A DNA stretch of 64,000 nucleotides from Effrenium voratum (Eukaryota > Sar > Dinophyceae > Suessiales > Symbiodiniaceae): NCBI GenBank assembly GCA_963377175.1, contig CAUJNA010003801.1, positions 135,001-199,000 of the forward strand, in the 5' to 3' direction. A model generated the notes under the pieces. The model ran no database searches and was not told the DNA's origin. It was given only the letters and a program-made list of their open reading frames with translations. Below, piece after piece: positions 36,292 through 44,058 of this stretch. The position numbers were made by a program, and so were the translations under genes. How positions within the stretch are numbered: the stretch's first letter is position 1; every line of letters starts with the position of its first letter.

Positions 36292-37956
36292 TCAGTGCTG
36301 GCTATCGTGCAAGGGCCGCCGTCCGTGTCTCCGGTGGGCAGGACACCCTCGAAGGTAGCAGGCAGTGCACAGGTGAGCGCCGATCAGATGAGTCGTCATG
36401 CACCTATGGCATGGAACAGACAGCACCTCCCGGACATGCTCCGCCTTGGTGACCTGGTGAGTCTTCTCCATCTCGTCCCGACACTTCCTCGGGTTCTCAC
36501 TCACGGAGCTGAGGAAGTTGGGCGGATAGCACCATGGCCTCAAGTAAATGATGGAGCAGTCCTCCTTGAAGTAGACGCATCTCCAGTACCCGATCGTGAT
36601 GTTCTCGCGCGATGCAAAGGTACCCTGACGAGTAATATGCATGCCCCCATTTTCCATGGAGAAGAAACGTGCATCGAGGGCCATGACCACATAACGGGGA
36701 TCGCTCCTCTGGCGTCGACCCGAGGTGTGCAGCTCCGTCACATTGCTGTCGGTGATGCGGTCGACAGTGTCGTTGGGGCATTCACCGTGATCACGGATGG
36801 GTTGGTACTCGTCCGGCCTGGAAGGGAGGAGCTCAATCATGGCTCGCCCACCCCGAATGATCGCTCCACGTTCTACGTAGAGCCGATACATCCGAAGTGG
36901 CACCACCTTGTAGAGTGTCTTGGGAACCGACTTAGAGGTGACAGGAAGACAAACAGGGCTCTCGTAGAGCAAGTATTGATATCGTTCACGAAATGCTCGG
37001 TAATCAGTGTCAGATCCGATCTCAAGCGACCTTACCGCCGCTATGCGGGCGGAACCAGGCAGCAAACGACGCTCCTTGTCGCGAATGACGGTGATGATGA
37101 TCTCGAACATTCCCACCCCGTCTTCGAGGAAAGAAGACAGGAGGTACAACGAGAAGGCATCGTCGGACTCGATGCTGGTCCCGAAGTAGTGGCTCAGGTA
37201 CTTCTTCAGTTGTATCACCGAAGTGACGTTCCCTTGCCCGCTGGCAGACGAGGCCTCCAATTCTGGGTCCTTGACCGCGCCTGCATTTCCAGGCTGCACG
37301 GCTGTTCCACGGAGCGCGTCGCGTATTTCCGCGCATGCTCTCCTGTAATAGTGCGAAGAGGCGCCCGCCCTACTCTCCACCTTCTGACGGATCTCGTCGG
37401 CGAAGTAATCCAGAAGCTCCGTGGGGGCGGGAACAATGGCCTGGATCATCAGGTCAGGGTCACTCCTGGTCGGGAGGATAGGTCCTGCTCTGGTTCTCAC
37501 TCCCATCTCCAGGAATCGGGCAATATCCCCGACTTTAGCGCACAGAGTAGCGACCGTGTTTCCGATCCTGGGGGCGATATCTTCGCCTCTCCTGGCGCCA
37601 AGGATGACCACATTCTTCTTGATGGATTCTTCCTTCAGCTTCTCGAGGTTTCGCCGGGTGGCCTCAGTGCCCTTCACCGCGCTGAGGCGAAGAACAGCAG
37701 GCTCTGGCTTGTCCGGTCGCACGAGCTGGCCGTCGGGAATCTGGTCAAAGATACGCAAGGCGGATTTCACTGCTGGAACGTTCCTATACTGACCCGGCAC
37801 GCTGTAAAAGGCGTAGGAGAGAGTGTCATGCGAAGATGTCTCCCAATACGTGTACTCCTCGGAATCACGCGGGTCGCCAACGACGCGACTCACGGCCCTC
37901 AGCTCGGCCAGAGCACGCTCCGCCTCGAACTGTGAGGTCATGGTCGTGGGCAGCAT
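36292..37956 (-). CDS. ORFX segment X6: unknown protein with terminal Cys/His cluster
   Basis: 554 codons from Met; without requiring Met the frame opens near 38138, overlapping X5b. The composition is that of a folded protein with few low-complexity stretches and strong G/C third bases. Near the C-terminus is a potential metal site, CHRC...HLIGAHLCTACYLRGC, 20 to 45 residues before the stop. A one-base shift between about 38120 and 38138, where CCCC occurs, joins it to X5b; another near 36320 joins it to X7. Function unknown. It could be structural (virion-like) or enzymatic; nothing in it matches a polymerase, protease or envelope motif that I know. Confidence 0.6.
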   Translation of the reverse strand: MLPTTMTSQFEAERALAELRAVSRVVGDPRDSEEYTYWETSSHDTLSYAFYSVPGQYRNVPAVKSALRIFDQIPDGQLVRPDKPEPAVLRLSAVKGTEATRRNLEKLKEESIKKNVVILGARRGEDIAPRIGNTVATLCAKVGDIARFLEMGVRTRAGPILPTRSDPDLMIQAIVPAPTELLDYFADEIRQKVESRAGASSHYYRRACAEIRDALRGTAVQPGNAGAVKDPELEASSASGQGNVTSVIQLKKYLSHYFGTSIESDDAFSLYLLSSFLEDGVGMFEIIITVIRDKERRLLPGSARIAAVRSLEIGSDTDYRAFRERYQYLLYESPVCLPVTSKSVPKTLYKVVPLRMYRLYVERGAIIRGGRAMIELLPSRPDEYQPIRDHGECPNDTVDRITDSNVTELHTSGRRQRSDPRYVVMALDARFFSMENGGMHITRQGTFASRENITIGYWRCVYFKEDCSIIYLRPWCYPPNFLSSVSENPRKCRDEMEKTHQVTKAEHVREVLSVPCHRCMTTHLIGAHLCTACYLRGCPAHRRHGRRPLHDSQH

Positions 37957-38077
37957 GGCCCTCTCCTCCTCCGTGCAGTCGACGTATATGAACTGGCCGG
38001 TATGCAGGTCCCTGGGCGCGGCGAATGGCCCTGCAGTGTCGTGAACACCCAGCAGAGTGCTTCTCGCCTCGGCCTGG

Positions 38078-39055
38078 CTAGGGAGTGCATCCGCAGGAGG
38101 ATGGGCGGGCTTGGCAAGCTCCTTGGGGTTCGTTCATGTCAACGTCATCATCGGGTTTGTGACCTTCTTTCTCCGCCTTTTTCCTGGACTCCTTGATCTC
38201 ACGTGCTGTAGGACGTCGATAAGCCGGCCAGGGGATGCCCATGATTTTTTTTTCACCACGGGTAAAGGCGGATTCATCTCTGCGAATGATAACTGCCCGA
38301 TCCTCTCGTGATCCAGACATGGCCAAAGGGCCGCACATGGATCGGAAGATCTGCGCGACTGATTGCGCCAGGCAGTCCGGATACTCCCCTCTGAGCGCGG
38401 TGGTTCGCCATGTATCAGGGATGTTGGGCTCCAGCTTGTTGCCACGGTCGTCAACCCGATCAAGTTCACCTACGATCTGGTGAAAGGGCAGCGAACCTAG
38501 CCGGGTCTTGCGGTGAGCGGCGTGGAGGCAGTCATAGAATGTCCTGATCTTCTGCAACCCAGCCACAGCACCGGCCACGTGCGAGTGGACGTGCCCCATC
38601 CTCCAGGCGGTCGCCAAAGCCATATCAAGGCCGGCACGGACCGCGGAGAGTTGAGAGTTAAGGTCATAGGCGTTCATGTACTCTGCCGTCCAAAAGGCGT
38701 CATCCAAGGGGATGACCTCGCCATTCCGGGAATCGACCATCCCAAGTCGGGTTCCGTCGTGCACCATTGCATCGCACCGAGTCCTGTTTGGGTACGAATT
38801 GGAATTCCCAAGCGGCTGCTTGGCTTTTCCGAAGATGCCGGTGTGGTGGTCGCCGGACTCGCCCTTTCGGGTTACGAACTTGGAGTCAATCTGATCACGA
38901 ATCTCCGGTGGGCTCGGTTCTATCCGTGGCCTCCTTTCCGAAGTGGACATACTGGTGTTGCCTGGGGCCATGCACAGTGCATTTGTCCGCATATGCGTGG
39001 GCCCAGTCAACCAGTGTGGCACGCTTGGCCATTTCACGTTGCCCATGGCGATCAC
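38078..39055 (-). CDS. ORFX segment X5b: unknown
   Basis: 325 codons from Met; the natural entry is probably near 38905 by a one-base shift from X5a, around the codons for PEIRDQIDS. Contains WTAEYMNAYDLNSQL and FRSMCGPLAMSG, then ends in a Lys/Glu-rich stretch (KESRKKAEKEG). The natural continuation is into X6 (NEPKELAKPAHPPADALPS) after loss of one C from CCCC. No homologue recognised. Confidence 0.5.
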   Translation of the reverse strand: MIAMGNVKWPSVPHWLTGPTHMRTNALCMAPGNTSMSTSERRPRIEPSPPEIRDQIDSKFVTRKGESGDHHTGIFGKAKQPLGNSNSYPNRTRCDAMVHDGTRLGMVDSRNGEVIPLDDAFWTAEYMNAYDLNSQLSAVRAGLDMALATAWRMGHVHSHVAGAVAGLQKIRTFYDCLHAAHRKTRLGSLPFHQIVGELDRVDDRGNKLEPNIPDTWRTTALRGEYPDCLAQSVAQIFRSMCGPLAMSGSREDRAVIIRRDESAFTRGEKKIMGIPWPAYRRPTAREIKESRKKAEKEGHKPDDDVDMNEPQGACQARPSSCGCTP

Positions 39056-39377
39056 TGGCGATGGCAGCGTTCAGCGTCCTCGATTGATCACCCTGTTCTT
39101 TAGTCACCTGGTCCGAGTTCCTCGCCTTGTTTGCGTAGCTGGCCACGATCGGCTCGAAATTTTTCTCTCGAGCGGCGATGTGATGAAGTACAAGCTTGTC
39201 GGGCCGGGTGAATGCTTCGTCAAGGGGGATCGATCCTCTCTTCGGCTCCTTGTCCTCGCCATAGTAGTTGGGATTCCGTTCTTCGGGTTCCTCGAGGCCA
39301 CCGTGTACCGGGTCCGTCGACTCTGTGGCGCTAGCCCGGACGACCCTATGTCGGATGATCTCCGCTGAGCTTTCCAC
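38895..39377 (-). CDS. ORFX segment X5a: unknown
   Basis: 160 codons linking X4 to X5b. It is entered from X4 by a shift in the opposite direction to the other junctions (near 39370). Charged and hydrophilic: PNYYGEDKEPKRGSIPLDEA near residue 36, and DWAHAYADKC near 123. No recognisable motif. Confidence 0.45.
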   Translation of the reverse strand: MESSAEIIRHRVVRASATESTDPVHGGLEEPEERNPNYYGEDKEPKRGSIPLDEAFTRPDKLVLHHIAAREKNFEPIVASYANKARNSDQVTKEQGDQSRTLNAAIASDRHGQREMAKRATLVDWAHAYADKCTVHGPRQHQYVHFGKEATDRTEPTGDS

Positions 39378-40576
39378 GCCTCAAGCGTCTGAAAGGTCTC
39401 CTGCGAGTCAGGGTCAAAATACTCACCGTCGGGGGTGATGACATATCCCTCAACGGAGACCCCCGGGTCCCCGGTGGAGGTGCGGGCATCGGGGTCTACC
39501 TCATCGAACTCTGAGAGATCCTCCTTTGTCGGAAGCCCCCCCGATCCGGTGCTCCCCCCTACTTCCATTGACGCAGCAGGATAGGAATCGACGTCTGGTA
39601 CATCGTCAGTCGTCTGATCAAGGGCCTCCATGAGGTCCTCAAAATTCTCCACACCACTGAGGTCGACCGGCCTGGCCACTGGCGCCGCGGGCGGCGCGCC
39701 TCCAGGGGCAGGGGTGGGGGCAGTGGCGGGGGCGGCCGGTTCTACCGGCGTGCCGCGCCAATATGCCTTCTCAGCGTCAACATCCATGTCGTCATCCTTC
39801 TCCTCGACGGTAGGGAGCGCGGGAACATCCTTCTTTTCACTGCCCGTTGGTTTCTTCAGCTCCTCAGCCTTCTTCTTGGCCGCCTCTGCAGCCTTGCGAG
39901 ACGCCTCAGACGTAGCAAGGCGCGGGAAATTGCTCTCGTCCTTCCCGGGCGGAGTCAGCACAGATTTGGGCAATGGGCCCCCCCAACGGGGGGCCTTTGG
40001 TGGGTCAGCTGGCTCGGGAACCGGCGAACTTCCTCCGGAAGTGTGGGTATTCGGTGCCCGAGCGGGAGGGGCACCCTTGGCAGCCGTAGAACCGGGATCC
40101 GGCGATCTAGCTGGCATGCCACCCTTTGCGGGCACGGTAGGGACAGGGGCCTTGGGGACACTTCTAATGTCAATGGCCCCCTTCGCCTTGGCCTTGCTGG
40201 GCGAGGCTTTCGGTGGCGAGACAGGGCGCGTCGGTGGCGGCTTCGTCTTCGGTGTGGGGCCTTTGGGCTCGGCCTGACGGGCTGGGGCCTTCGCTTCAGA
40301 GGGAGCCGCCACCTGTGCGGGGGGCGTCACCTCGGATGCCGCATCAGTCATCTCCACGTCATGCGACTGGCCAGAGCTATCTGTCCCGGCGATCTTCGCT
40401 GACGAGGCGGCAGAGTAAGTCAGTGAATCATCCCAGACCTTAGTCTGCAGAATCCTCTCCGCCTTCACCTTCGCGTCCTCGTCGGGCGGGTACATGGTCT
40501 TCTTGTACAGCAAGCCCAACGTTTTCGCAGCATTGGCCGTACTCATGACGCGGTGTAGCGTCCACGAGATGTCCAC
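39104..40576 (-). CDS. ORFX segment X4: Pro/Ala/Lys-rich linker region
   Basis: 490 codons. Before the given Met the frame is open from about 40655 (ATPANKYRAALALPALVSAA), continuing X3 after removal of one T from a T5 run. The first ~60 residues are ordered (STANAAKTLGLLYKK). Residues 80-330 are low complexity: Pro, Ala, Lys and Ser with PPTRPVSPPKASPSK-type sequence and an Ala/Lys helix (RKAAEAAKKKAEELKK). Residues 330-440 are acidic (FEDLMEALDQTTDDVPDVD). The last ~60 residues are probably out of frame. Confidence 0.5.
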   Translation of the reverse strand: MDISWTLHRVMSTANAAKTLGLLYKKTMYPPDEDAKVKAERILQTKVWDDSLTYSAASSAKIAGTDSSGQSHDVEMTDAASEVTPPAQVAAPSEAKAPARQAEPKGPTPKTKPPPTRPVSPPKASPSKAKAKGAIDIRSVPKAPVPTVPAKGGMPARSPDPGSTAAKGAPPARAPNTHTSGGSSPVPEPADPPKAPRWGGPLPKSVLTPPGKDESNFPRLATSEASRKAAEAAKKKAEELKKPTGSEKKDVPALPTVEEKDDDMDVDAEKAYWRGTPVEPAAPATAPTPAPGGAPPAAPVARPVDLSGVENFEDLMEALDQTTDDVPDVDSYPAASMEVGGSTGSGGLPTKEDLSEFDEVDPDARTSTGDPGVSVEGYVITPDGEYFDPDSQETFQTLEAWKAQRRSSDIGSSGLAPQSRRTRYTVASRNPKNGIPTTMARTRSRREDRSPLTKHSPGPTSLYFITSPLERKISSRSWPATQTRRGTRTR

Positions 40577-41153
40577 TGCCGCGCTGACGAGTGCCGGGAG
40601 CGCTAACGCAGCTCTGTACTTGTTCGCGGGGGTCGCCCCAAAAAGCGAAATCCGCAGGAACCACGATCAGGTTCCTCTTCATCGCTGCCCTGATGAAGGT
40701 CGTGATGACGCCGAGCATGTTTGTATTACGTGCGGGCTGAAGCCACGACGCAACCGAAATGAGGATCACCACATTCGATCCAGCCCTCCTCACGGACTCA
40801 AGCCTTTCCAGGGTGAGGTGGATGAGGGTCTGCGCGTTGCTCTTGATGACCGACACCTGCTTTTTCTCATCCCAATCGGCCAGGTCATGGAGGCGGGTCG
40901 CAAAGATGCAGGTGTCATACTCCATGGCCTCTCTTCCAACCGCTTTCTCGCGGTCATGAATGAGCCGTGTGGCCTCTTCGACCAGGGTGGCGATGGGGAT
41001 GTGGTAATCATGATCCCCATATGGGCAGTGGAACTGGACCTTCACTATCAGTGGACCGGAGAATGTCCAATTGCGCACTGAATTCGTCCGCCGTGATGTA
41101 TGAGCCCTTCTTGGTCTTCCCGCGCGATGCAAAGCAAAGATCGTAGAAGACAA
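40440..41153 (-). CDS. ORFX segment X3: unknown globular domain
   Basis: 237 codons; the natural part starts near 41090 (VKVQFHCPYGDHDYHIPIAT) and ends near 40660 (VVPADFAFWG). It reads as an alpha/beta domain: LIHLTLERLESVRRAGSNVV then ILISVASWL, and a helix-strand pair FIRAAMKRNLIVVPADFAF. The periodic strand-helix pattern and the motif ADFAF are the only handles; no family is recognised. The final ~70 codons past 40655 look out of frame. Confidence 0.5.
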   Translation of the reverse strand: MSSTIFALHRAGRPRRAHTSRRTNSVRNWTFSGPLIVKVQFHCPYGDHDYHIPIATLVEEATRLIHDREKAVGREAMEYDTCIFATRLHDLADWDEKKQVSVIKSNAQTLIHLTLERLESVRRAGSNVVILISVASWLQPARNTNMLGVITTFIRAAMKRNLIVVPADFAFWGDPREQVQSCVSAPGTRQRGSGHLVDATPRHEYGQCCENVGLAVQEDHVPARRGREGEGGEDSAD

Positions 41154-42432
41154 GCACCTGGGCGTTGGCCTTGATCGTTGGCTCCTCCAGATATGTGGGA
41201 GGCCCCCATCCCGCCGCCATTGCGGCGAGGATACCAGTGATTCCGGTTGTGCTCATAGGCAGGAGGCCCTTCAACACCGACGGTATGGTCGGAACATCAG
41301 AATCGATGCATGTGAGGGCGAACTCCGGGAATACGGTCAGGATGACGTTCCTGAACATTTGGTTTCCCCAACCCATCCACTCTTTTTCGAGGGCGTTCTG
41401 GTCATACGTAGTCAGGTGAGAGGTCTTGGGCCTGCTCAGGCTAGGAAGCACATCACTCTCGGGGTTCGTGATCCACTCCTGTTTGTACTTTCCGATCATC
41501 TTGTCGATGTCAAGGAATATGGTAGATGGCGCCAGATGCTCTTCCATGATGTAACCCGGATATTTCGGGTACTCATTTTCAAGTGCAAATGGGATCGATG
41601 ACCCAGCCTCCTGCACCTTCACAGCGTAGGTGTTGCTGACAAGGCGATGCCTGGCGAACTCCGGGCTGAATCCACCAGTCTTCGTAGGGGTGCTAGGAGC
41701 AGCCAATCGCTCCAGTTCGCGCTTGGTCGCGCCGATCTCCCCGATGGCATTAGGCTGAAAGAAGGCGCGCTTCCTCCAGGAGAGCGATGGAGAGCAGGGG
41801 TTAACCTCAATGTAAGGGTTGAACCGTTGCAACTCACTGTCTCCATTCGAGTAACACGTGGAGAACCCCTCACCACCCGTGATCAACTCCAGGTCATGGG
41901 AGAACTTGATGGCGAGAGCGAAGATAGGTGCCCGAGCCAACATGAGACGCCGCGTTTTGTCCCCGCGGGGGTTGTCGCCGTTGGCAGCGTCCACGGGGAG
42001 CATGAAGGATAGGTGGGCCCAGATTCCTTGGCCGTAGTGCGCCCACGGGGTGTACCCGAGCGCTTGGCTGTAGATCAGCGACGTCCAAATCCCGAGCTTG
42101 TCCTCGGACTCGGAACTCACCACTTCTTCATGGGCGATGGAGGCCCAGAGGGAGAATTGGCTGAGTCCGTGAGCCCAGAGCTTGTTCTCAATGCTCCCCT
42201 GCTGCCAGTGGTTCCAATTCGGGGATTCCGCATCAATGATGGACGAGAGAGAAGGTACGATCCAGTACCCCTCGCCGGCCGTGATGCCGTTGTCGTGGGC
42301 CACGTTGGTCACCCCGGGGGTGGCGAGCCTCTCAACCTTTTCCCACAGGAAGAATTGGTCAAGCACGGTAGCGACCTTCAGCTCAGAGGTCATGTGCTCC
42401 GCAAATGCACCAAACCCGCCGTAGGCCTCCAT
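41008..42432 (-). CDS. ORFX segment X2: unknown, Trp-rich
   Basis: 474 codons from the Met of MEAYGGFGAFAEHM at 42432, overlapping the end of X1 by 50 bases. Trp-rich stretches: NWNHWQQGSIENKLW at about residue 70, then SLWASIAHEE and YTPWAHYGQGIWAHLSFMLP. Later parts contain EWMGWGNQMFRNVILTVFPE and STTGITGILAAMAAGWG. Composition is that of a large folded protein, perhaps a shell or coat type, but that is only a suggestion. Joins X3 by a one-base shift near 41065-41085. Confidence 0.58.
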   Translation of the reverse strand: MEAYGGFGAFAEHMTSELKVATVLDQFFLWEKVERLATPGVTNVAHDNGITAGEGYWIVPSLSSIIDAESPNWNHWQQGSIENKLWAHGLSQFSLWASIAHEEVVSSESEDKLGIWTSLIYSQALGYTPWAHYGQGIWAHLSFMLPVDAANGDNPRGDKTRRLMLARAPIFALAIKFSHDLELITGGEGFSTCYSNGDSELQRFNPYIEVNPCSPSLSWRKRAFFQPNAIGEIGATKRELERLAAPSTPTKTGGFSPEFARHRLVSNTYAVKVQEAGSSIPFALENEYPKYPGYIMEEHLAPSTIFLDIDKMIGKYKQEWITNPESDVLPSLSRPKTSHLTTYDQNALEKEWMGWGNQMFRNVILTVFPEFALTCIDSDVPTIPSVLKGLLPMSTTGITGILAAMAAGWGPPTYLEEPTIKANAQVLVFYDLCFASRGKTKKGSYITADEFSAQLDILRSTDSEGPVPLPIWGS

Positions 42433-43294
42433 AGATATGGTCGATCGATCTGCTAGCGGCCCTGTCCTGACACATGTTGATGATGTCCTCCAAGGTTCTA
42501 TCCTTAATGAGGGAGATGCCGTCAACAACGATCTCTGGGGGTACAAACATAGCAAGGGGGCGCATCTGTAGCCACTTTCTCACTATGGAGGGCTCGTACT
42601 GAGTGAAGCTGCTGATGCCTCCCGTGTGTTGGGAACGACGCGGATCAGCCATGTCATAGCAGTCGTGCGTGAAGCCGACGTAGCTTCTGTACTGGTTCTG
42701 CCTGACCGCCGAGTACTCAGTCCTCCATCTTTTCTTCAATTCCCCGTCGGCGTTCGTGATGGACGAAGACCACCCTCCTCCGGATGGTCGACCGCAGGGG
42801 TATACTGCCGGGTCGACGTCATTCGCCTCATCAATCCCGAGCGGCGCTATGCGGGCATCAGGGATGTAATGGGTGGCAGAGCCACGGACAGGGATCGCAT
42901 CGCACAGAACTGCCGCAGCTGTCAGGGCATTGTGCTCGGTTGCGACAAAACCAGAATCCTTGAGCAGGGCGACGATGTTACCTCTTCGGTAATTTAGGAT
43001 CTTGGTCCTAACATCCTCGGGAAAGGAATCGTAACTGTCGCACTTGACGAGACCATTGATCATAGTCTCCACCTGCTCTCCGGTGATCACATCGCTCAAA
43101 CGGGCAGCCTTTAAAGCCGCACGACCGTTAAGCTTGGAAACCCAGCCGTTGAAGCTGTTTTGCAGGATGTTGGCCACGGCTTTGACGCGGCCGGTGACAG
43201 TGTAGGGAAACCGCAACGAGGATGCGCTGCGAGGTGTGGGGAGGCTTTTCTCAGCCCCAGCCCTTGCGATCGACCCGCTCTCCGCGGAAGCCAT
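42383..43294 (-). CDS. ORFX segment X1: unknown, first segment after pol
   Basis: Start chos­en at the Met of MASAESGSIARAGAEKSLPT (43294), because residues encoded upstream are Pro/Leu-rich and atypical. About 304 codons to the stop at 42383. Contains AAVLCDAIPVRGSATHYIPD and SYVGFTHDCYDMADPRRSQ. Near the end, DHIYGG overlaps the start of X2, and a one-base shift there gives DHIYGG-YGGFGAF. The AUG here could start a second product from a subgenomic or spliced RNA, as for extra genes in complex retroelements. Confidence 0.55.
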   Translation of the reverse strand: MASAESGSIARAGAEKSLPTPRSASSLRFPYTVTGRVKAVANILQNSFNGWVSKLNGRAALKAARLSDVITGEQVETMINGLVKCDSYDSFPEDVRTKILNYRRGNIVALLKDSGFVATEHNALTAAAVLCDAIPVRGSATHYIPDARIAPLGIDEANDVDPAVYPCGRPSGGGWSSSITNADGELKKRWRTEYSAVRQNQYRSYVGFTHDCYDMADPRRSQHTGGISSFTQYEPSIVRKWLQMRPLAMFVPPEIVVDGISLIKDRTLEDIINMCQDRAASRSIDHIYGGLRRVWCICGAHDL

Positions 43295-43527
43295 ATCACA
43301 GAACTCGCATTGATGCAGCGGAAGTAGGAAGTGGTTCAAGGCGACCGCCGGCGGCGGTGCAGGAAGGCGATGGAGATCACCAATGGCCGCACAGCAGCGG
43401 TGCGTGAAGGTGGTGAAGATCACCAGCAGCCGACCGGCGGCCAAGGCCGGGGTGGAAAGTCCGTCTAGGACACGTCACCCGGGCCAGGGAATGTCGCAGC
43501 AGCGGCCCAGAGCGCGAGGCGGGGCGG

Positions 43528-43884
43528 CTACGTGCAACACTCAGGTTCACACAAATAAATGAGGTAGAGAAGCTCAATTTGATCAAATGAGGAATCATAC
43601 ACATTCTCAAGATCGACAGTACCATCAAGAATAAATAAAAAGTCAAAGCCCCGCGTGTAGGGGAAGTTCCCTAAGGTCCTGATGTGATCAGTAATGTACG
43701 TCACTTGCCGATGTCGATTTCCGAGGAAGTCGTAGTCAGCTGGGAGAGCCAAAAAGCGGCATGTAATACGCTTAGAATCATCCCATACTGCATGGCGAGC
43801 AACATGTGTGCAATGGTTCAAAAAAAAAAGAAGTGCCGGAACTTCCTGATCTTGGACCAATCCCTTTTGCAGGAATCCGGGCAT
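43528..43884 (-). CDS. short AT-rich open frame between pol and ORFX
   Basis: 118 codons from Met, same frame as pol but separated from it by stops and apparent shifts at 43930-44110. The last 85 codons read well (ITCRFLALPADYDFLGNRHR, then FDFLFILDGTVDLENVYDSS and IELLYLIYL). The DNA is visibly more AT-rich than pol or ORFX and includes a run of about ten T on the minus strand near 43821-43830, where frame could be lost. May be the tail of a protein of different origin. Confidence 0.35.
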   Translation of the reverse strand: MPGFLQKGLVQDQEVPALLFFLNHCTHVARHAVWDDSKRITCRFLALPADYDFLGNRHRQVTYITDHIRTLGNFPYTRGFDFLFILDGTVDLENVYDSSFDQIELLYLIYLCEPECCT

Positions 43885-44058
43885 GAAGGAAAAATATTGA
43901 AGATGGCAAAATTATCTCTTTTTCCTTTTCACCCAGGATACGTAGAGATCCCTCCGGTACCTCCATCATCGAGATCGATTTTTACGACTCTGTGCCCGCG
44001 CTGAGGGGGCAGGAGTGGCAACACAGAGGAGTCAATGACGACGGTCAGGCTGTCATTC

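Noticed and set aside
36214..37935. 573-codon open frame on the plus strand, antisense to ORFX segment X6
   Set aside because: It mirrors a G/C-third-base minus-strand frame, has no recognisable motif, and does not continue into neighbouring frames, whereas the minus frames form a consistent overlapping chain.
38895..39377. Programmed +1 frameshifting as the explanation of all ORFX junctions
   Set aside because: One junction goes the other way, two others fall on homopolymers where loss of one base restores a natural-looking protein, and no shared slippery motif is present. Mutation or sequence error is simpler.
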